Below the pieces are notes generated by a model. The model was not told where the DNA came from. It ran no database searches and saw nothing but the letters and a program-made list of their open reading frames with translations. 64,000 nt of DNA, taken from the NCBI RefSeq assembly GCF_900106925.1, contig NZ_FNNZ01000009.1:1-64000 (forward strand), written 5' to 3'. The number at the start of each line of letters is the position of its first letter. Within the stretch, counting starts at the first letter, position 1. The position numbers and the translations under genes were made by a program. Of the stretch, positions 23,729 through 34,138 are shown in pieces. The stretch comes from Thiocapsa roseopersicina (GTDB lineage Bacteria > Pseudomonadota > Gammaproteobacteria > Chromatiales > Chromatiaceae).

Positions 23729-25387
23729 TCAGTGACTGGTCCCCGTCGACCCGCTGATCTTGTTGTGGACGTTGTACTTGCCCGACGGTTTGTTCATCGG
23801 CAGGCGTTTGACCTCCTCCAGCGTGGCCGCGTCGTAGATGACGAGTGCCCCGTTCGGGGCCGGCTCCGAGACACTGACCAGGGCGTATTTCCCGTAGCGG
23901 TCGAACTCCACATGCGCGGCGGTCAGGCCGGGCGAGGGGCGTAGCGTCTTGACGATCTCGAGCGTGCCCTTGTCGATCACATGCAGGGCATCCCGGTGCG
24001 GACCGAAGAAGACGTCCACCCAGGCGTAGGGCGACGCCTCGTGGCTGCGCATGAAGAATCCGGGGCCGAGCGTCTCGATCCGCGCGATGGTGTGCCAGTC
24101 GGTCATGTCGATGACGCTGACGCGCGACTCCTTCAGGTGCGGCGTGGCCAGCACCTGACGGCCTTGATACTCCCAGGTGATGCCGGAGCCCAGGTGCGGC
24201 ATGCCGGCGAGGTCGAGGTCGGCGATCTTTCGGCGTGCGTCCAGATGCACCACCTGACCTTGATCGGCGTCGCGGGCGGCGCCGAGCACCAGCCGATAAC
24301 TCGGGTCGAAGAAGAAATCGTCCAGATAGTCGGCCAGCAGGGTCCGTTGCACCGGGAAGCGGCCGGTCTGGCGGGCGGTGCCCTCGCCGAGCCGATAGTC
24401 GTGCATCGGCCCGTTGTAGACCGGCAGCGGATCATCGGCCAGCTTGATCTCCCAGATCTCGGGTATGTCCTTGAGTGCGGCGACGAAGCTGCTGCGCGGC
24501 GGGGCCGCATAGACGGCACTGACGCGCGAGCCGCGGCCGGAGTCGTCGACCACCGGGATCACATTCAACGGGGTTAGATCCTCGGCGCTCAGAATGACCA
24601 AGGAGTGCGGGAGATAGTTGGCCACCGCCACATAGCGACCATCGCCCGAGAGGGCCAGATTACGCGTGTTGATGCCTGCGCGGATCTCGGCGACCGACTG
24701 CAGGCTGTGGAGATCGAACTTGCTGATCCAGCCGTTGCGCGAGGCGAAATACACGAAGCGCCCATCGGGGGTGAATTTGGGGCCGCCGTGTAGTGCCGGG
24801 TGGGTCTGGAACCGATGGATGGGCTCGAGCCGATCGCCGTCGAGGATGGTGGCGTGATGATCGCCCAGCTCCACAACCACGAACAGGTTCAGCGCATCGG
24901 CGCCGTGAATCGGCTCCGCCGGAAGGTCGGCTGGATCGACGAGACGTCGGTGGCTGGCGAGGATGCGCTCGAGCGGCCAGGTGGGTGTCTGCTCCAACGG
25001 GGTGAGGATCAGGCCGGCGAGCGCATCCGCCATCGCAGGCTCCAGCGCACCGGAGAAGCCCGGCATCTGGGTCGCGGGCCGACCCGCGAGGATGGTCGCG
25101 CGTGCGTCCTCCGGGGTGAGTCGGCCGAGCGTTTCCGGGATGAGCGCCGGCCCCATGCCGCCGAGTCGGTCCGCGCCGTGACACTGGGCGCAGACGCTCG
25201 CGTAGATGCCTGCGGCGTCCGGGGTCGGAGACGGGACAGGTGCAGAGGCGGGTAACGGCGCAGGCGTCTCTGCGTCGGCGGCTTGTGCGGGCTGCGCCGG
25301 TGCCAATGAGAGCGCCAGAGCCAGGCAGAGGCCGAGCCGGACCAAAGGCCGTGTAATCCTCGACGCAGTGACGGATCGGGATGTCAT
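23729..25387 (-). CDS. nirN: NirN, cytochrome c/d1-type dihydro-heme d1 dehydrogenase
   Basis: Protein of 552 residues with a signal peptide (LGLCLALALSLAPAQPAQA), a Pro/Ala linker, a cytochrome c domain with CAQCH (Cys66-His70) and a d1-type eight-bladed beta-propeller filling the rest (GGPKFTPDGRFVYFASRNGW, KFDLHSLQSVAEIRAG, HVEFDRYGKYALVSVSE). It is a NirS paralog. In other denitrifiers NirN completes heme d1 synthesis in the periplasm. The start at 25387 overlaps the nirJ stop (ATGA). It is the last gene of the nir operon. The N-terminal linker makes it longer than the usual about 490-residue NirN. Confidence 0.88.
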   Translation of the reverse strand: MTSRSVTASRITRPLVRLGLCLALALSLAPAQPAQAADAETPAPLPASAPVPSPTPDAAGIYASVCAQCHGADRLGGMGPALIPETLGRLTPEDARATILAGRPATQMPGFSGALEPAMADALAGLILTPLEQTPTWPLERILASHRRLVDPADLPAEPIHGADALNLFVVVELGDHHATILDGDRLEPIHRFQTHPALHGGPKFTPDGRFVYFASRNGWISKFDLHSLQSVAEIRAGINTRNLALSGDGRYVAVANYLPHSLVILSAEDLTPLNVIPVVDDSGRGSRVSAVYAAPPRSSFVAALKDIPEIWEIKLADDPLPVYNGPMHDYRLGEGTARQTGRFPVQRTLLADYLDDFFFDPSYRLVLGAARDADQGQVVHLDARRKIADLDLAGMPHLGSGITWEYQGRQVLATPHLKESRVSVIDMTDWHTIARIETLGPGFFMRSHEASPYAWVDVFFGPHRDALHVIDKGTLEIVKTLRPSPGLTAAHVEFDRYGKYALVSVSEPAPNGALVIYDAATLEEVKRLPMNKPSGKYNVHNKISGSTGTSH

Positions 25388-26613
25388 GCCGCGTTCCTCG
25401 CGACGTCCCGATCGCCGGTCGATGCGGGTCGCAGGCCAGGGGCCTCGCCGAAGGTCTCGGCGATCTCCGCGTCGGTCAGATAGCAGCCCGGGTCCTCGCT
25501 CCAGGGATCGCCGGTGAGGCGCCAGGCACGCGTGCGGCTGTTGCCTGCGCAGATGTCGAGATGGCTGCAAGTGGCGCAGCGGCCTTTGAGCGGGCGCGGG
25601 TGCTGCTTGAGTCCGTCCATCAGGGGGTCAGAGCGATCGTCCCAGATGACGCCGAAGGGGCGCTCCTTGACGTTGCCGAGGCTGTAGTCCCACCACATGG
25701 TGTCCGGATGCACCCGGCCTTCGTTGTCGATGTTGGCGATATTCACGCCCGAGGCATTGCCGCCCCAGCGACGCAGCATGGTGCGCAGCCGCGGCAGCGC
25801 ATCGGGCTGCCGGCGCGCCGCCCAGTGCAGCAGATAGACCGCGTCGGCATCGTTGTTGCCGGTGACGATCTCGCGCCGACGTCCGGCGCGCACATCCGCC
25901 CAGCAGGTCTCGAACAAGAGATCCATCGCCTCGCGCGTCAGCCGGTGGTGCGGGTCGTCACCCCGGTTGCGATAGCCGCGACCGGCATAGTTGAGGTGCG
26001 AGAGATAGAACTTGTCGATGTCTTCTTCGTCCATCAGACGCAGCAGCTCCGGCAGCTCGGCGGCGTTGTCGCGCGTCAGTGTGAAGCGCAGACCCACCTT
26101 CAGGCCGGCCGTGCGACAGTCGCGCAGTCCCTGCAGTGCGGCTGCGAAGGCGCCCTCCCGGCGGCGGATGCGGTCATGGGTCTCGCGCAGACCGTCGAGA
26201 CTGATGCCGACATAGTCGAAGCCGGTCGCGGCGATCTCCGCGAGGCGCGCCGCATCGATCAGCGTGCCGTTGCTCGACAGACCGACGTAGAAGCCAAGCG
26301 CCTTGGCGCGGCGGGCGATGGCGAAGATGTCCGGATGCAGCAACGGCTCCCCACCCGAGAGGATGAGCACGCGCACGCCGTAGGCGTGCAGGTCGTCCAT
26401 CACGCGGTCGATCTCGGCGCGGTCGAGCTCGCCGGGGAAGTCCTTGTCGGCCGAGGTGGCGTAACAATGGCGACAGGTCAGATTGCAGCGTCTGACCAGA
26501 TTCCAGATGACGACAGGGCCGGTTTGGCCGGCAGATGCCGTCGGCTGCGCGGGCCGAGTCCCGGCATCCGTCCCCGGGCGCAGTGCGTGAAGATAGCGGC
26601 TCAGACGAAACAT
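25384..26613 (-). CDS. nirJ: NirJ, radical-SAM enzyme of heme d1 synthesis
   Basis: Protein of 409 residues. The radical-SAM CxxxCxxC motif is Cys43/47/50 (LVRRCNLTCRHCYA), followed by LILSGGEPLLHPD and GISLDG. A C-terminal auxiliary cluster region is CATCSHLDICAGNSRTRA with a late Cys in DPGCYLTDAEI. NirJ acts on 12,18-didecarboxysiroheme to replace propionate side chains with oxo groups. It is encoded between the decarboxylase fusion gene (42-bp gap) and nirN (4-bp overlap), as in known nir operons. Confidence 0.92.
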   Translation of the reverse strand: MFRLSRYLHALRPGTDAGTRPAQPTASAGQTGPVVIWNLVRRCNLTCRHCYATSADKDFPGELDRAEIDRVMDDLHAYGVRVLILSGGEPLLHPDIFAIARRAKALGFYVGLSSNGTLIDAARLAEIAATGFDYVGISLDGLRETHDRIRRREGAFAAALQGLRDCRTAGLKVGLRFTLTRDNAAELPELLRLMDEEDIDKFYLSHLNYAGRGYRNRGDDPHHRLTREAMDLLFETCWADVRAGRRREIVTGNNDADAVYLLHWAARRQPDALPRLRTMLRRWGGNASGVNIANIDNEGRVHPDTMWWDYSLGNVKERPFGVIWDDRSDPLMDGLKQHPRPLKGRCATCSHLDICAGNSRTRAWRLTGDPWSEDPGCYLTDAEIAETFGEAPGLRPASTGDRDVARNAA

Positions 26614-26655
26614 GGTGTCGGGATCCGGTCGATCACTTGGGGTTGACGGGTCGGC

Positions 26656-27642
26656 CTAGCCTGCCCAACGCAGACCGGTCTTCTTGAGCACGGCGGTGCT
26701 GAAGAGCGTGGCGTGGGCGCGGCTCTCCGCGCCGATCTCATCGACGAGGCGCGCCACACGGGCCTCGACCTCCTCGCGCCCCCGGCCATGCACCATCGCA
26801 AACAGGTTATAGGGCCAGAGCGGCGGATGCCGGGGACGCCGGTAACAATGGGTCACCTCCTCGCGCGCGCCGAGCCGGCGTCCGACCTGCTCGACCCGAT
26901 CGTCCGGGACATCCCACACCGTCATTCCGTTGCCGCGCAGGCCGAGCTTGTAGTGGTTGGGCACCGCGCCGATGCGCCGGACGGCGCCGCTCGCGAGCAG
27001 CTCCGCGAGCCGTGCGAGCAGGGTCTGCTGATCGGTGCCGATCTCCTCGGCGATGGCCGCATAGGGCTCGGGGACCAAGGGCAGGCCGGCCTGGGTGCTC
27101 GCGACAATGGCGCGATCGAGCCTGTCCGGCGGCCGCGCCGGGGCGAATGGTCGCGGCTCGACCCGCCGGATCCCCACCGCACCCTCGGCATCGAGATGCA
27201 GGTTGAACCCCAGATGGAAGGATTCGAGCTTCGGAAAGTCGTGCACCGGCAAGCCGGTCTCGCGCTCGATGGTCCGGATGGCGTCATCGCGCGCCGCCGT
27301 GCCCTCGGTGGCGAGCACGAACCACATGTTGAGCGGATGCTCGCGCCGGTAGTTGTGCGCAACCTCCTCGAGGGCGTTGACCTGCTCGGCGACGCGCGCG
27401 AAGTCGACCTCGGGCACCGCCAGCGCGGCCAGCGTGAAACAGCCGCCGAGCCGCTCGGCATCGAACAGAGGACCGAATCGGCTCAACCAACCCTCGTCGC
27501 AGAGTCGCCGGATACTCTGGATCAGGGTGGTCTCGTTCGTGCCGAGCTCGGCCGCGACGCCGTGGAAAGGACGCTCGACCAACGGGAAACCACCCTGAAA
27601 CCGGTTGATGAAGGCGCGCTGCAGCGGGTCGAGTCCGCTCAT
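26656..27642 (-). CDS. nirDL: Two-domain siroheme decarboxylase subunit (NirDL-type fusion)
   Basis: Protein of 328 residues made of two tandem Lrp/AsnC-like units: residues about 1-155 (FINRFQGGFPLVERPFHGVA, SRFGPLFDAERLGGCFTLAA, NYRREHPLNMWFVLATE) and about 165-328 (AGLPLVPEPYAAIAEEIG, RRIGAVPNHYKLGLRGNGMT, HCYRRPRHPPLWPYNLFAMV, ending STAVLKKTGLRWAG). Each unit has a DNA-binding-like helix-turn-helix and a RAM-like domain that in this family form siroheme decarboxylase, not a regulator. The fused form is known as NirDL; the D/L versus G/H assignment here is tentative. The start at 27642 overlaps the upstream stop as ATGA. Confidence 0.82.
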   Translation of the reverse strand: MSGLDPLQRAFINRFQGGFPLVERPFHGVAAELGTNETTLIQSIRRLCDEGWLSRFGPLFDAERLGGCFTLAALAVPEVDFARVAEQVNALEEVAHNYRREHPLNMWFVLATEGTAARDDAIRTIERETGLPVHDFPKLESFHLGFNLHLDAEGAVGIRRVEPRPFAPARPPDRLDRAIVASTQAGLPLVPEPYAAIAEEIGTDQQTLLARLAELLASGAVRRIGAVPNHYKLGLRGNGMTVWDVPDDRVEQVGRRLGAREEVTHCYRRPRHPPLWPYNLFAMVHGRGREEVEARVARLVDEIGAESRAHATLFSTAVLKKTGLRWAG

Positions 27643-28217
27643 GCCGGTACCTCCATCCGGGCGCGGGCCGCCGGACGCCGGGCCGGAGCCCGCGTCGAGG
27701 ACGGCCGCTCGCCGTAAGATGCGCCGCGCTGCTTGAAACAGCGCAGGCTGAACAGGACCGCCGAGTCGATCTCGGCGAGTCCGCACTGCTGTTTGATCTC
27801 CTCGACCTGCGCGAGCACGGTCGCACGGTCGCGGCCGTGGATCATCGTAAACAATGTATAGGGCCACTCCGGAGGGCGCGCCGGGCGGCGATAGCTCAGC
27901 GTCACGCAGGCGAAGCGCCCCAAACAGCGCCCGACCTCGGCGACCCGCGCCTCCGGCAGTGCCCAGACCACCATGGCGTTCGACCCGTAGCCGAGCGCAC
28001 GGTGGCGCACCACCACGCCGAGGCGCTTGATGGTGTCGTCGGCGAGCAGCCGCCCGATCCGCGTGATCACCTCGGACTCGTCGAGCCCAAGCGTCTCGGC
28101 CACCATGGCATAGGGGCGGGGGCAGAGCGGCAGCCCCTGCTGGATGACCGCGAGGAGATCCCGATCGATCGCGGAGCGACGACCTGAAGGGCCGGAAGGA
28201 CTGTTTGAGTGATTCAT
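27639..28217 (-). CDS. nirH: Siroheme decarboxylase subunit (NirH/NirL type)
   Basis: Protein of 192 residues, a single Lrp/AsnC-like siroheme decarboxylase unit: VIQQGLPLCPRPYAMVAETL, RLGVVVRHRALGYGSNAMVV, LSYRRPARPPEWPYTLFTMI, and HGRDRATVLAQ. The RHRALGY and YRRP..P.WPY blocks are typical of the larger (L/H or AhbB-like) subunit. The C-terminal about 30 residues are Arg/Ala/Pro-rich and extra. The start at 28217 overlaps the upstream stop as ATGA, and an alternative ATG lies two codons earlier. The exact letter (H or L) is inferred from order and similarity. Confidence 0.75.
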   Translation of the reverse strand: MNHSNSPSGPSGRRSAIDRDLLAVIQQGLPLCPRPYAMVAETLGLDESEVITRIGRLLADDTIKRLGVVVRHRALGYGSNAMVVWALPEARVAEVGRCLGRFACVTLSYRRPARPPEWPYTLFTMIHGRDRATVLAQVEEIKQQCGLAEIDSAVLFSLRCFKQRGASYGERPSSTRAPARRPAARARMEVPA

Positions 28218-28726
28218 GTCCATTGCAGTCTGAACCCAAGGTCGATGTGGTATTCCTCGAGCATCGGCAGATCCATGACCGGGATCCCGGTGCGCGACGC
28301 GATCTCCTCGAGCACGACGCGCAGTCGATCCGCATCCGGCGCGGTCAGCACGAACCAGAGATTGAACGTGTGCTCGCGCTCGTAGTTGTGATTGACCTCG
28401 GGATAACCGCTGACCACGGCGGCGACCGCCTCCAGACGCTCGGGGGCGACACGCATCGCGGCCAGGGTGCTCACGCCCGCGCGGCCCGGGCGCACGACCG
28501 GGCCGACGCGGCTGACGATGCCGGCCCGGCACAGAGACTCGAGCCGTGCGATCACCTCGGCCTCGCTGATCCCGAGCTGCTCGGCGATCTCGCGATAAGG
28601 TCGCGGCGTGAGCGGGAAGCCCTGCTGAAAATCATCGAGCAGGCGCCGGTCGAGTGCATCGAGCACAGGTGCGCGGATCGCATCGGGCGCCGGCGAGGGC
28701 GACGGGCCGGTCGGCTGCCTGCTCAT
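28214..28726 (-). CDS. nirG: Siroheme decarboxylase subunit (NirG/NirD type)
   Basis: Protein of 170 residues, a single Lrp/AsnC-like unit: LDDFQQGFPLTPRPYREIAE, SRVGPVVRPGRAGVSTLAAM, NHNYEREHTFNLWFVLTAPD, MLEEYHIDLGF. The NHNYEREH..NLWFV block is typical of the smaller (D/G or AhbA-like) partner that pairs with an H/L-type subunit. It is coupled by ATGA overlaps both to nirF upstream and to the next decarboxylase subunit downstream. The exact letter is tentative. Confidence 0.75.
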   Translation of the reverse strand: MSRQPTGPSPSPAPDAIRAPVLDALDRRLLDDFQQGFPLTPRPYREIAEQLGISEAEVIARLESLCRAGIVSRVGPVVRPGRAGVSTLAAMRVAPERLEAVAAVVSGYPEVNHNYEREHTFNLWFVLTAPDADRLRVVLEEIASRTGIPVMDLPMLEEYHIDLGFRLQWT

Positions 28727-29946
28727 AGTCCGATCCGGTGCGCGCGGGCGCTCAGAAAGATCCCGCTCGGCTTGTCCGCCGGGATGGTGGCCACGGGGGC
28801 AAGGGTCGCGGTGTCGTAGACCTGCACCTGGTCGCGATCGCGCACCGAGACCCAGACCTCCTCTCCGCGCGGCTCGAACTCCATGTGCAACACGCCGGGA
28901 CCGGGCTCCAGGGACTGGACGACGGCGTTCGTCTCGGTGTCGATGACCTGGACGATGTGGTTGTGCGGCAGTGCAAAGTTGACCCACACCTGACGCCCGT
29001 CCGGTCGGGCCATGACGAACACCGGCTGACCGGCGACCGGGATCTGCCCGACCTGCTGCCAGGTGTCCAGATCCACGACCAGCACCGCGTGGTGACCGAC
29101 CGCCGGGATGAAGGCCCGACGACCGGCGACGGCCCAGCCTTCCAGATGCGGCATCTTGTAGACGGGCAGCGCTTCCTCGCCACGGCCGTAGCCGCCGAGG
29201 ATGCGCCGCACGCCGGCCTGCGGATGCCAAAGATCGAGCATGGCGAGCCCGTCCTCGCCGAACAGCCCGGCGATGTAATACCGCCCGTCCGGGGTCAGCA
29301 AGGCATCGTAGGGGTTGGTGCCGATGTCGGTGAACCGCTGAATCGCGGGTTCGGCGGGATCGCTCAGGTCGGCGATCCAGATCTCGCCGGCGTCCCAAAG
29401 GCTGAAGACGAAGCGCTGACCGGGGGCGTCGACCAGGCCGATCACCTTCGAGCGTGCGCCGTCGTCGCCGTACGTCGCCGGGATGTCGGCGACCGGCGCC
29501 AGTGTGGCTGCATCAAAGATCCGCACGCCGCCTGGCTCGTAGTTGGCGACGGCCACCAGGCGGCCGTCCTGCGAGATGGCCCCGCCGATACTGTTGCCGG
29601 CCTGCTCCGTCCGGCCGACCAGACGGGCGGTCAAGAGGTCGACCTTGGAGAGTCCGCCGTCCCGCCCAAACACGAATGCATAACGCCCGTCGCGCGAGAA
29701 GACGACCGATGCATGCGACAGATCGCCCAGATCGGTGATCCGGCCGATCGCGTGGTTGCCGCTGGTCTCGATGATCTGCACCGAGCCGGCCGCCCGCTCG
29801 ATGACCACGCCCAGATCGCCGGTGCCGCGCTCCGCGGCGTCCACCGGCAGGCTCGGCGCCAAGCTCAGCACCGGCACAAGCACCAGTACCGCGAGCATCG
29901 AGGGCCAGCGCGTCGGCGGCCTCCGACCTGTCCACAAGGCGATCAT
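28723..29946 (-). CDS. nirF: NirF, d1-propeller protein of heme d1 synthesis
   Basis: Protein of 407 residues with an N-terminal signal/anchor (MLAVLVLVPVLSLAPSLPVDA) and a d1-type beta-propeller related to NirS and NirN but lacking a cytochrome c domain: SHASVVFSRDGRYAFVFGRD, VAVANYEPGGVRIFDAATLA, NFALPHNHIVQVIDTETNAV, ADKPSGIFLSARAHRIGL. NirF binds a late heme d1 precursor and is essential for cofactor completion. Both ends overlap neighbours (ATGA). The start at 29946 is chosen because of the overlap with the nirC stop. Confidence 0.9.
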   Translation of the reverse strand: MIALWTGRRPPTRWPSMLAVLVLVPVLSLAPSLPVDAAERGTGDLGVVIERAAGSVQIIETSGNHAIGRITDLGDLSHASVVFSRDGRYAFVFGRDGGLSKVDLLTARLVGRTEQAGNSIGGAISQDGRLVAVANYEPGGVRIFDAATLAPVADIPATYGDDGARSKVIGLVDAPGQRFVFSLWDAGEIWIADLSDPAEPAIQRFTDIGTNPYDALLTPDGRYYIAGLFGEDGLAMLDLWHPQAGVRRILGGYGRGEEALPVYKMPHLEGWAVAGRRAFIPAVGHHAVLVVDLDTWQQVGQIPVAGQPVFVMARPDGRQVWVNFALPHNHIVQVIDTETNAVVQSLEPGPGVLHMEFEPRGEEVWVSVRDRDQVQVYDTATLAPVATIPADKPSGIFLSARAHRIGL

Positions 29947-30293
29947 GGCACATCCCCCTTGAGTGTCTGCGCCAGCCAGGCCGCATCCGCCGGCGAGAGC
30001 AGCGGATGCCATGGCGGCATGGCGGTCCCCGTCTGACCATGCAGGATGACGGAGGCCAGGTATTCAACCGGCTTGTTCGCCAGGGTTTCCGACAACAGCG
30101 GTGGACCCAACCCGCCCAACAGCTTGAGTCCGTGACAGGAGCCGCAGTCCTGCACCAGTAGATGCCGTAACTGGGCTTGTCGCTCGGGCGTCGGCGGATC
30201 GACGCCATCGACCGTGCTCGGATCGGCAGCCAAACCGCCCGAGAAGACAGCAAGCAGCAAGAGGGGCTTCGTAAGGGTCAATGATCGAGCCAT
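29943..30293 (-). CDS. nirC: NirC, periplasmic cytochrome c55x-like electron carrier
   Basis: Protein of 116 residues with a signal peptide (LTKPLLLLAVFSGGLA) and one c-type heme site CGSCH (Cys50-His54). A Met ligand candidate lies in TAMPPWHPLLSPADAAWLAQ, the usual C-terminal motif of small cytochromes c. NirC can feed electrons to NirS or to the maturation factors. An excellent ribosome binding site (GGAGGTGGG) precedes the ATG at 30293. A strong palindrome lies in the 204-bp gap that separates it from nirS. Confidence 0.85.
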   Translation of the reverse strand: MARSLTLTKPLLLLAVFSGGLAADPSTVDGVDPPTPERQAQLRHLLVQDCGSCHGLKLLGGLGPPLLSETLANKPVEYLASVILHGQTGTAMPPWHPLLSPADAAWLAQTLKGDVP

Positions 30294-30425
30294 GATCCCA
30301 CCTCCATCGGACCGCGCTCGGCGCACCAGTCAGGCGCGATTCGCTCCGAGCCGGGACGCGCCCTTCGACGTCGGCGCAGCGCGGCCGAGCACAAGAAATA
30401 GAGACTCGAACCGCGTCGCGGACAG

Positions 30426-30460
30426 GGTGCGTCGATCGCCCGGACGCCGATCGACGCACC
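30426..30460. terminator. 13-bp perfect hairpin between nirS and nirC
   Basis: GGTGCGTCGATCG (30426-30438) and CGATCGACGCACC (30448-30460) form a perfect 13-bp stem with a 9-nt loop, 37 bases beyond the nirS stop codon. There is no T-run. It probably stabilises the nirS message or causes partial termination, giving more nirS than downstream transcript. Confidence 0.55.
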
Positions 30461-30497
30461 TCGCCGTCGGATGGCTCCGAACGCGGCTCGACCCGGC

Positions 30498-32279
<1,782 letters not shown>

Positions 32280-32305
32280 CTATAGTTCGCGCGGTCTTCT
32301 CAACC

Positions 32306-32319
32306 TTGACCTGAATCAA
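32306..32319. promoter_or_regulatory. Dnr/Fnr box of the nirS promoter
   Basis: TTGACCTGAATCAA fits TTGAY-N4-RTCAA and lies 80 bases upstream of the nirS start codon, in the 301-bp divergent region shared with the chromate transporter pseudogene. Confidence 0.7.
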
Positions 32320-32526
32320 ATCGAATTCGGGCCGTTTGACCGCCTGTATTGGATCACGAGACAGCCTCACGCGACGATTGCTGCAAGATGCATCGCGTCC
32401 AAGGGCATTTCTGATCATACTGCGCCATCACATCGATAGCCGGCCTATCGGAAACCCTTTTCGGCGTGAGCGAGGCCATTTCAGGAGACCGGCAGGCCGG
32501 AGAGGTTTCCCGTTCCGAGATCATCC

Positions 32527-33930
32527 ATGTCGACGACACGCCTGACCGCTAAACCATCACCCGGTCGATCGCCCGCAAGAGCGCCTGCGGGCTCGCCCCC
32601 ACAACCCGTGACCCTCGAGGATGCCTTTCGTTATTGGCTCAAGCTCGGCTTCATCAGCTTCGGCGGACCGGCCGGACAGATCGCGATGATGCATACCGAG
32701 CTGGTGGAGCGGCGCCGTTGGATCAGCGAGCATCGTTTCCTGCATGCGTTGAACTACACCATGGTGCTGCCCGGCCCGGAGGCGCAGCAGCTCGCGACCT
32801 ATATCGGCTGGCTGATGCACGGCACGCTCGGCGGCATCATGGCGGGCGTCCTTTTCGTGCTGCCGTCGCTCGCAATCCTGATCGCGCTGACCTTCGTCTA
32901 TCTGGCGTACGGCGACCTTCCGGTCGTCGCGGGCATCCTCTACGGCATCAAACCGGCGGTGACGGCGATCGTGGTGTTCGCGGCCTGGCGCATCGGGTCC
33001 AGAGCGCTGCGCAACGGCGCACTCTGGGCAATCGCCGCAGCAGCCTTCGTCGCCATATTCGCGCTGAACGTGCCTTTTCCGGCGATCGTGCTCGGCGCGG
33101 GCCTGATCGGCTATCTGGGCGGGCGGATCGCGCCGGATCGATTCAAGACCGGCGGCGGACATGGGTCCGGCAGCGGCGACTATGGTCCGGCGATCATCAA
33201 CGACAACACGCCGCTGCCGGCGCGCGCTCGCTTCTCTTGGCGGCAGACCTTGGGCTACGCCCTGGTCGGACTCTCGCTCTGGGGTCTGGTCGAGGGCCTA
33301 CTCTGGCTCGGCTTCGGTTGGCAAGGAACGCTGACCCAGATGGGCTGGTTCTTCACCAAGGCGGCGTTCGTCACCTTCGGCGGTGCCTACGCGGTGCTGC
33401 CTTATGTCTATCAGGGCGGGGTCGAGACCCACGGCTAGCTGACCGGGACCCAGATGATCGACGGTCTGGCGCTGGGCGAAACCACCCCCGGACCGCTCAT
33501 CATGGTGGTCGCCTTCGTCGGCTTCGTGGGTGCCTGGACCAAGGAGATCTTCGGACCCGATGCCCTGCTGCTCGCCGGGATCGCAGGGGCGAGTGTAGCC
33601 ACCTTCTTTACCTTCCTGCCGTCGTTCCTCTTCATCCTGATCGGTGCCCCGGCAATCGAAGCGACGCGGCATGATCTGACGTTCACCGCGCCGTTGACCG
33701 GCATCACCGCAGCCGTCGTCGGCGTCATCGTCAATCTGGCGGTGTTCTTTGCCTGGCATGTCCTCTGGCCCGAGGGCAGCGCGGCGGCGCCGTTCGACGG
33801 ACCCTTCGAGTGGTTCTCGCTGGTGCTCGTGATCGCGGCTTTCGTCGCCTTGTGGCGATTCAAGGTCGGCGTCATCCCGGTGATCGCGGCCTGCGCACTG
33901 GCGGGACTGGGTTACTCGCTCCTGCGTTAA
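32527..33930 (+). pseudogene. chrA: Chromate transporter gene (chrA-like) interrupted by one in-frame TAG
   Basis: The frame encodes a full-length double-domain chromate transporter of 467 codons, interrupted only by TAG at 33436-33438. The first half reads WLKLGFISFGGPAGQIAMMH and LNYTMVLPGPEAQQLATYIG (CHR signature). The second half continues in the same frame with LTGTQMIDGLALGETTPGPL and ends at 33930. Homologs usually have Trp in ETHGWLT-like context, so TGG to TAG is the simplest explanation. Two shorter products could in principle be made, because an ATG at 33454 starts the second half. The TAA stop is inside a palindromic repeat arm. If functional, ChrA would be an inner-membrane anion exporter. 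Confidence 0.82.
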
Positions 33931-34014
33931 ACCGCGCCCGGTGCAGTATGTGTAATTTGCTGGACTGGTTTGACCGTGCCAGCTCTGACGACTGTTGGAG
34001 TTGGCGCGGTTTAA
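33927..34014. repeat. Intergenic palindromic element, copy 5 (subtype A, inverted), left half of a composite
   Basis: 88 bp with perfect 12-bp arms TTAAACCGCGCC (33927-33938) and GGCGCGGTTTAA (34003-34014). Read on the minus strand, its ends match copies 3, 4 and 8 (CGCCAACTCCAACAGTCGTC at one end and CATACTGCACCGGGCG at the other), while the middle has diverged. It contains the chrA stop codon. 20 AT-rich bases separate it from copy 6. Confidence 0.82.
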
Positions 34015-34034
34015 AGTACTAAAAATATCAAACT

Positions 34035-34120
34035 CTAAACCGCGTCTCACCGGGATCGAGGATGTCTCCGATGCCAAACGCACATTGAAAACGACGCATG
34101 TCGCTCTAGACGCGGTTTAG
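34035..34120. repeat. Intergenic palindromic element, copy 6 (subtype B), right half of the composite
   Basis: 86 bp with perfect 13-bp arms CTAAACCGCGTCT (34035-34047) and AGACGCGGTTTAG (34108-34120). The right end (GCATGTCGCTCTAGACGCGG) is nearly identical to the complement of the left end of copy 7 near 61680. Ends 18 bases before the stop of the FGE-domain gene. Confidence 0.82.
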
Positions 34121-34138
34121 TCCGGCCGCGGCCGTGGA

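Noticed and set aside
26656-28726. The three Lrp/AsnC-like proteins as transcription regulators
   Set aside because: Position inside a nir operon, overlapping starts and the siroheme-decarboxylase sequence blocks fit heme d1 biosynthesis rather than DNA regulation.
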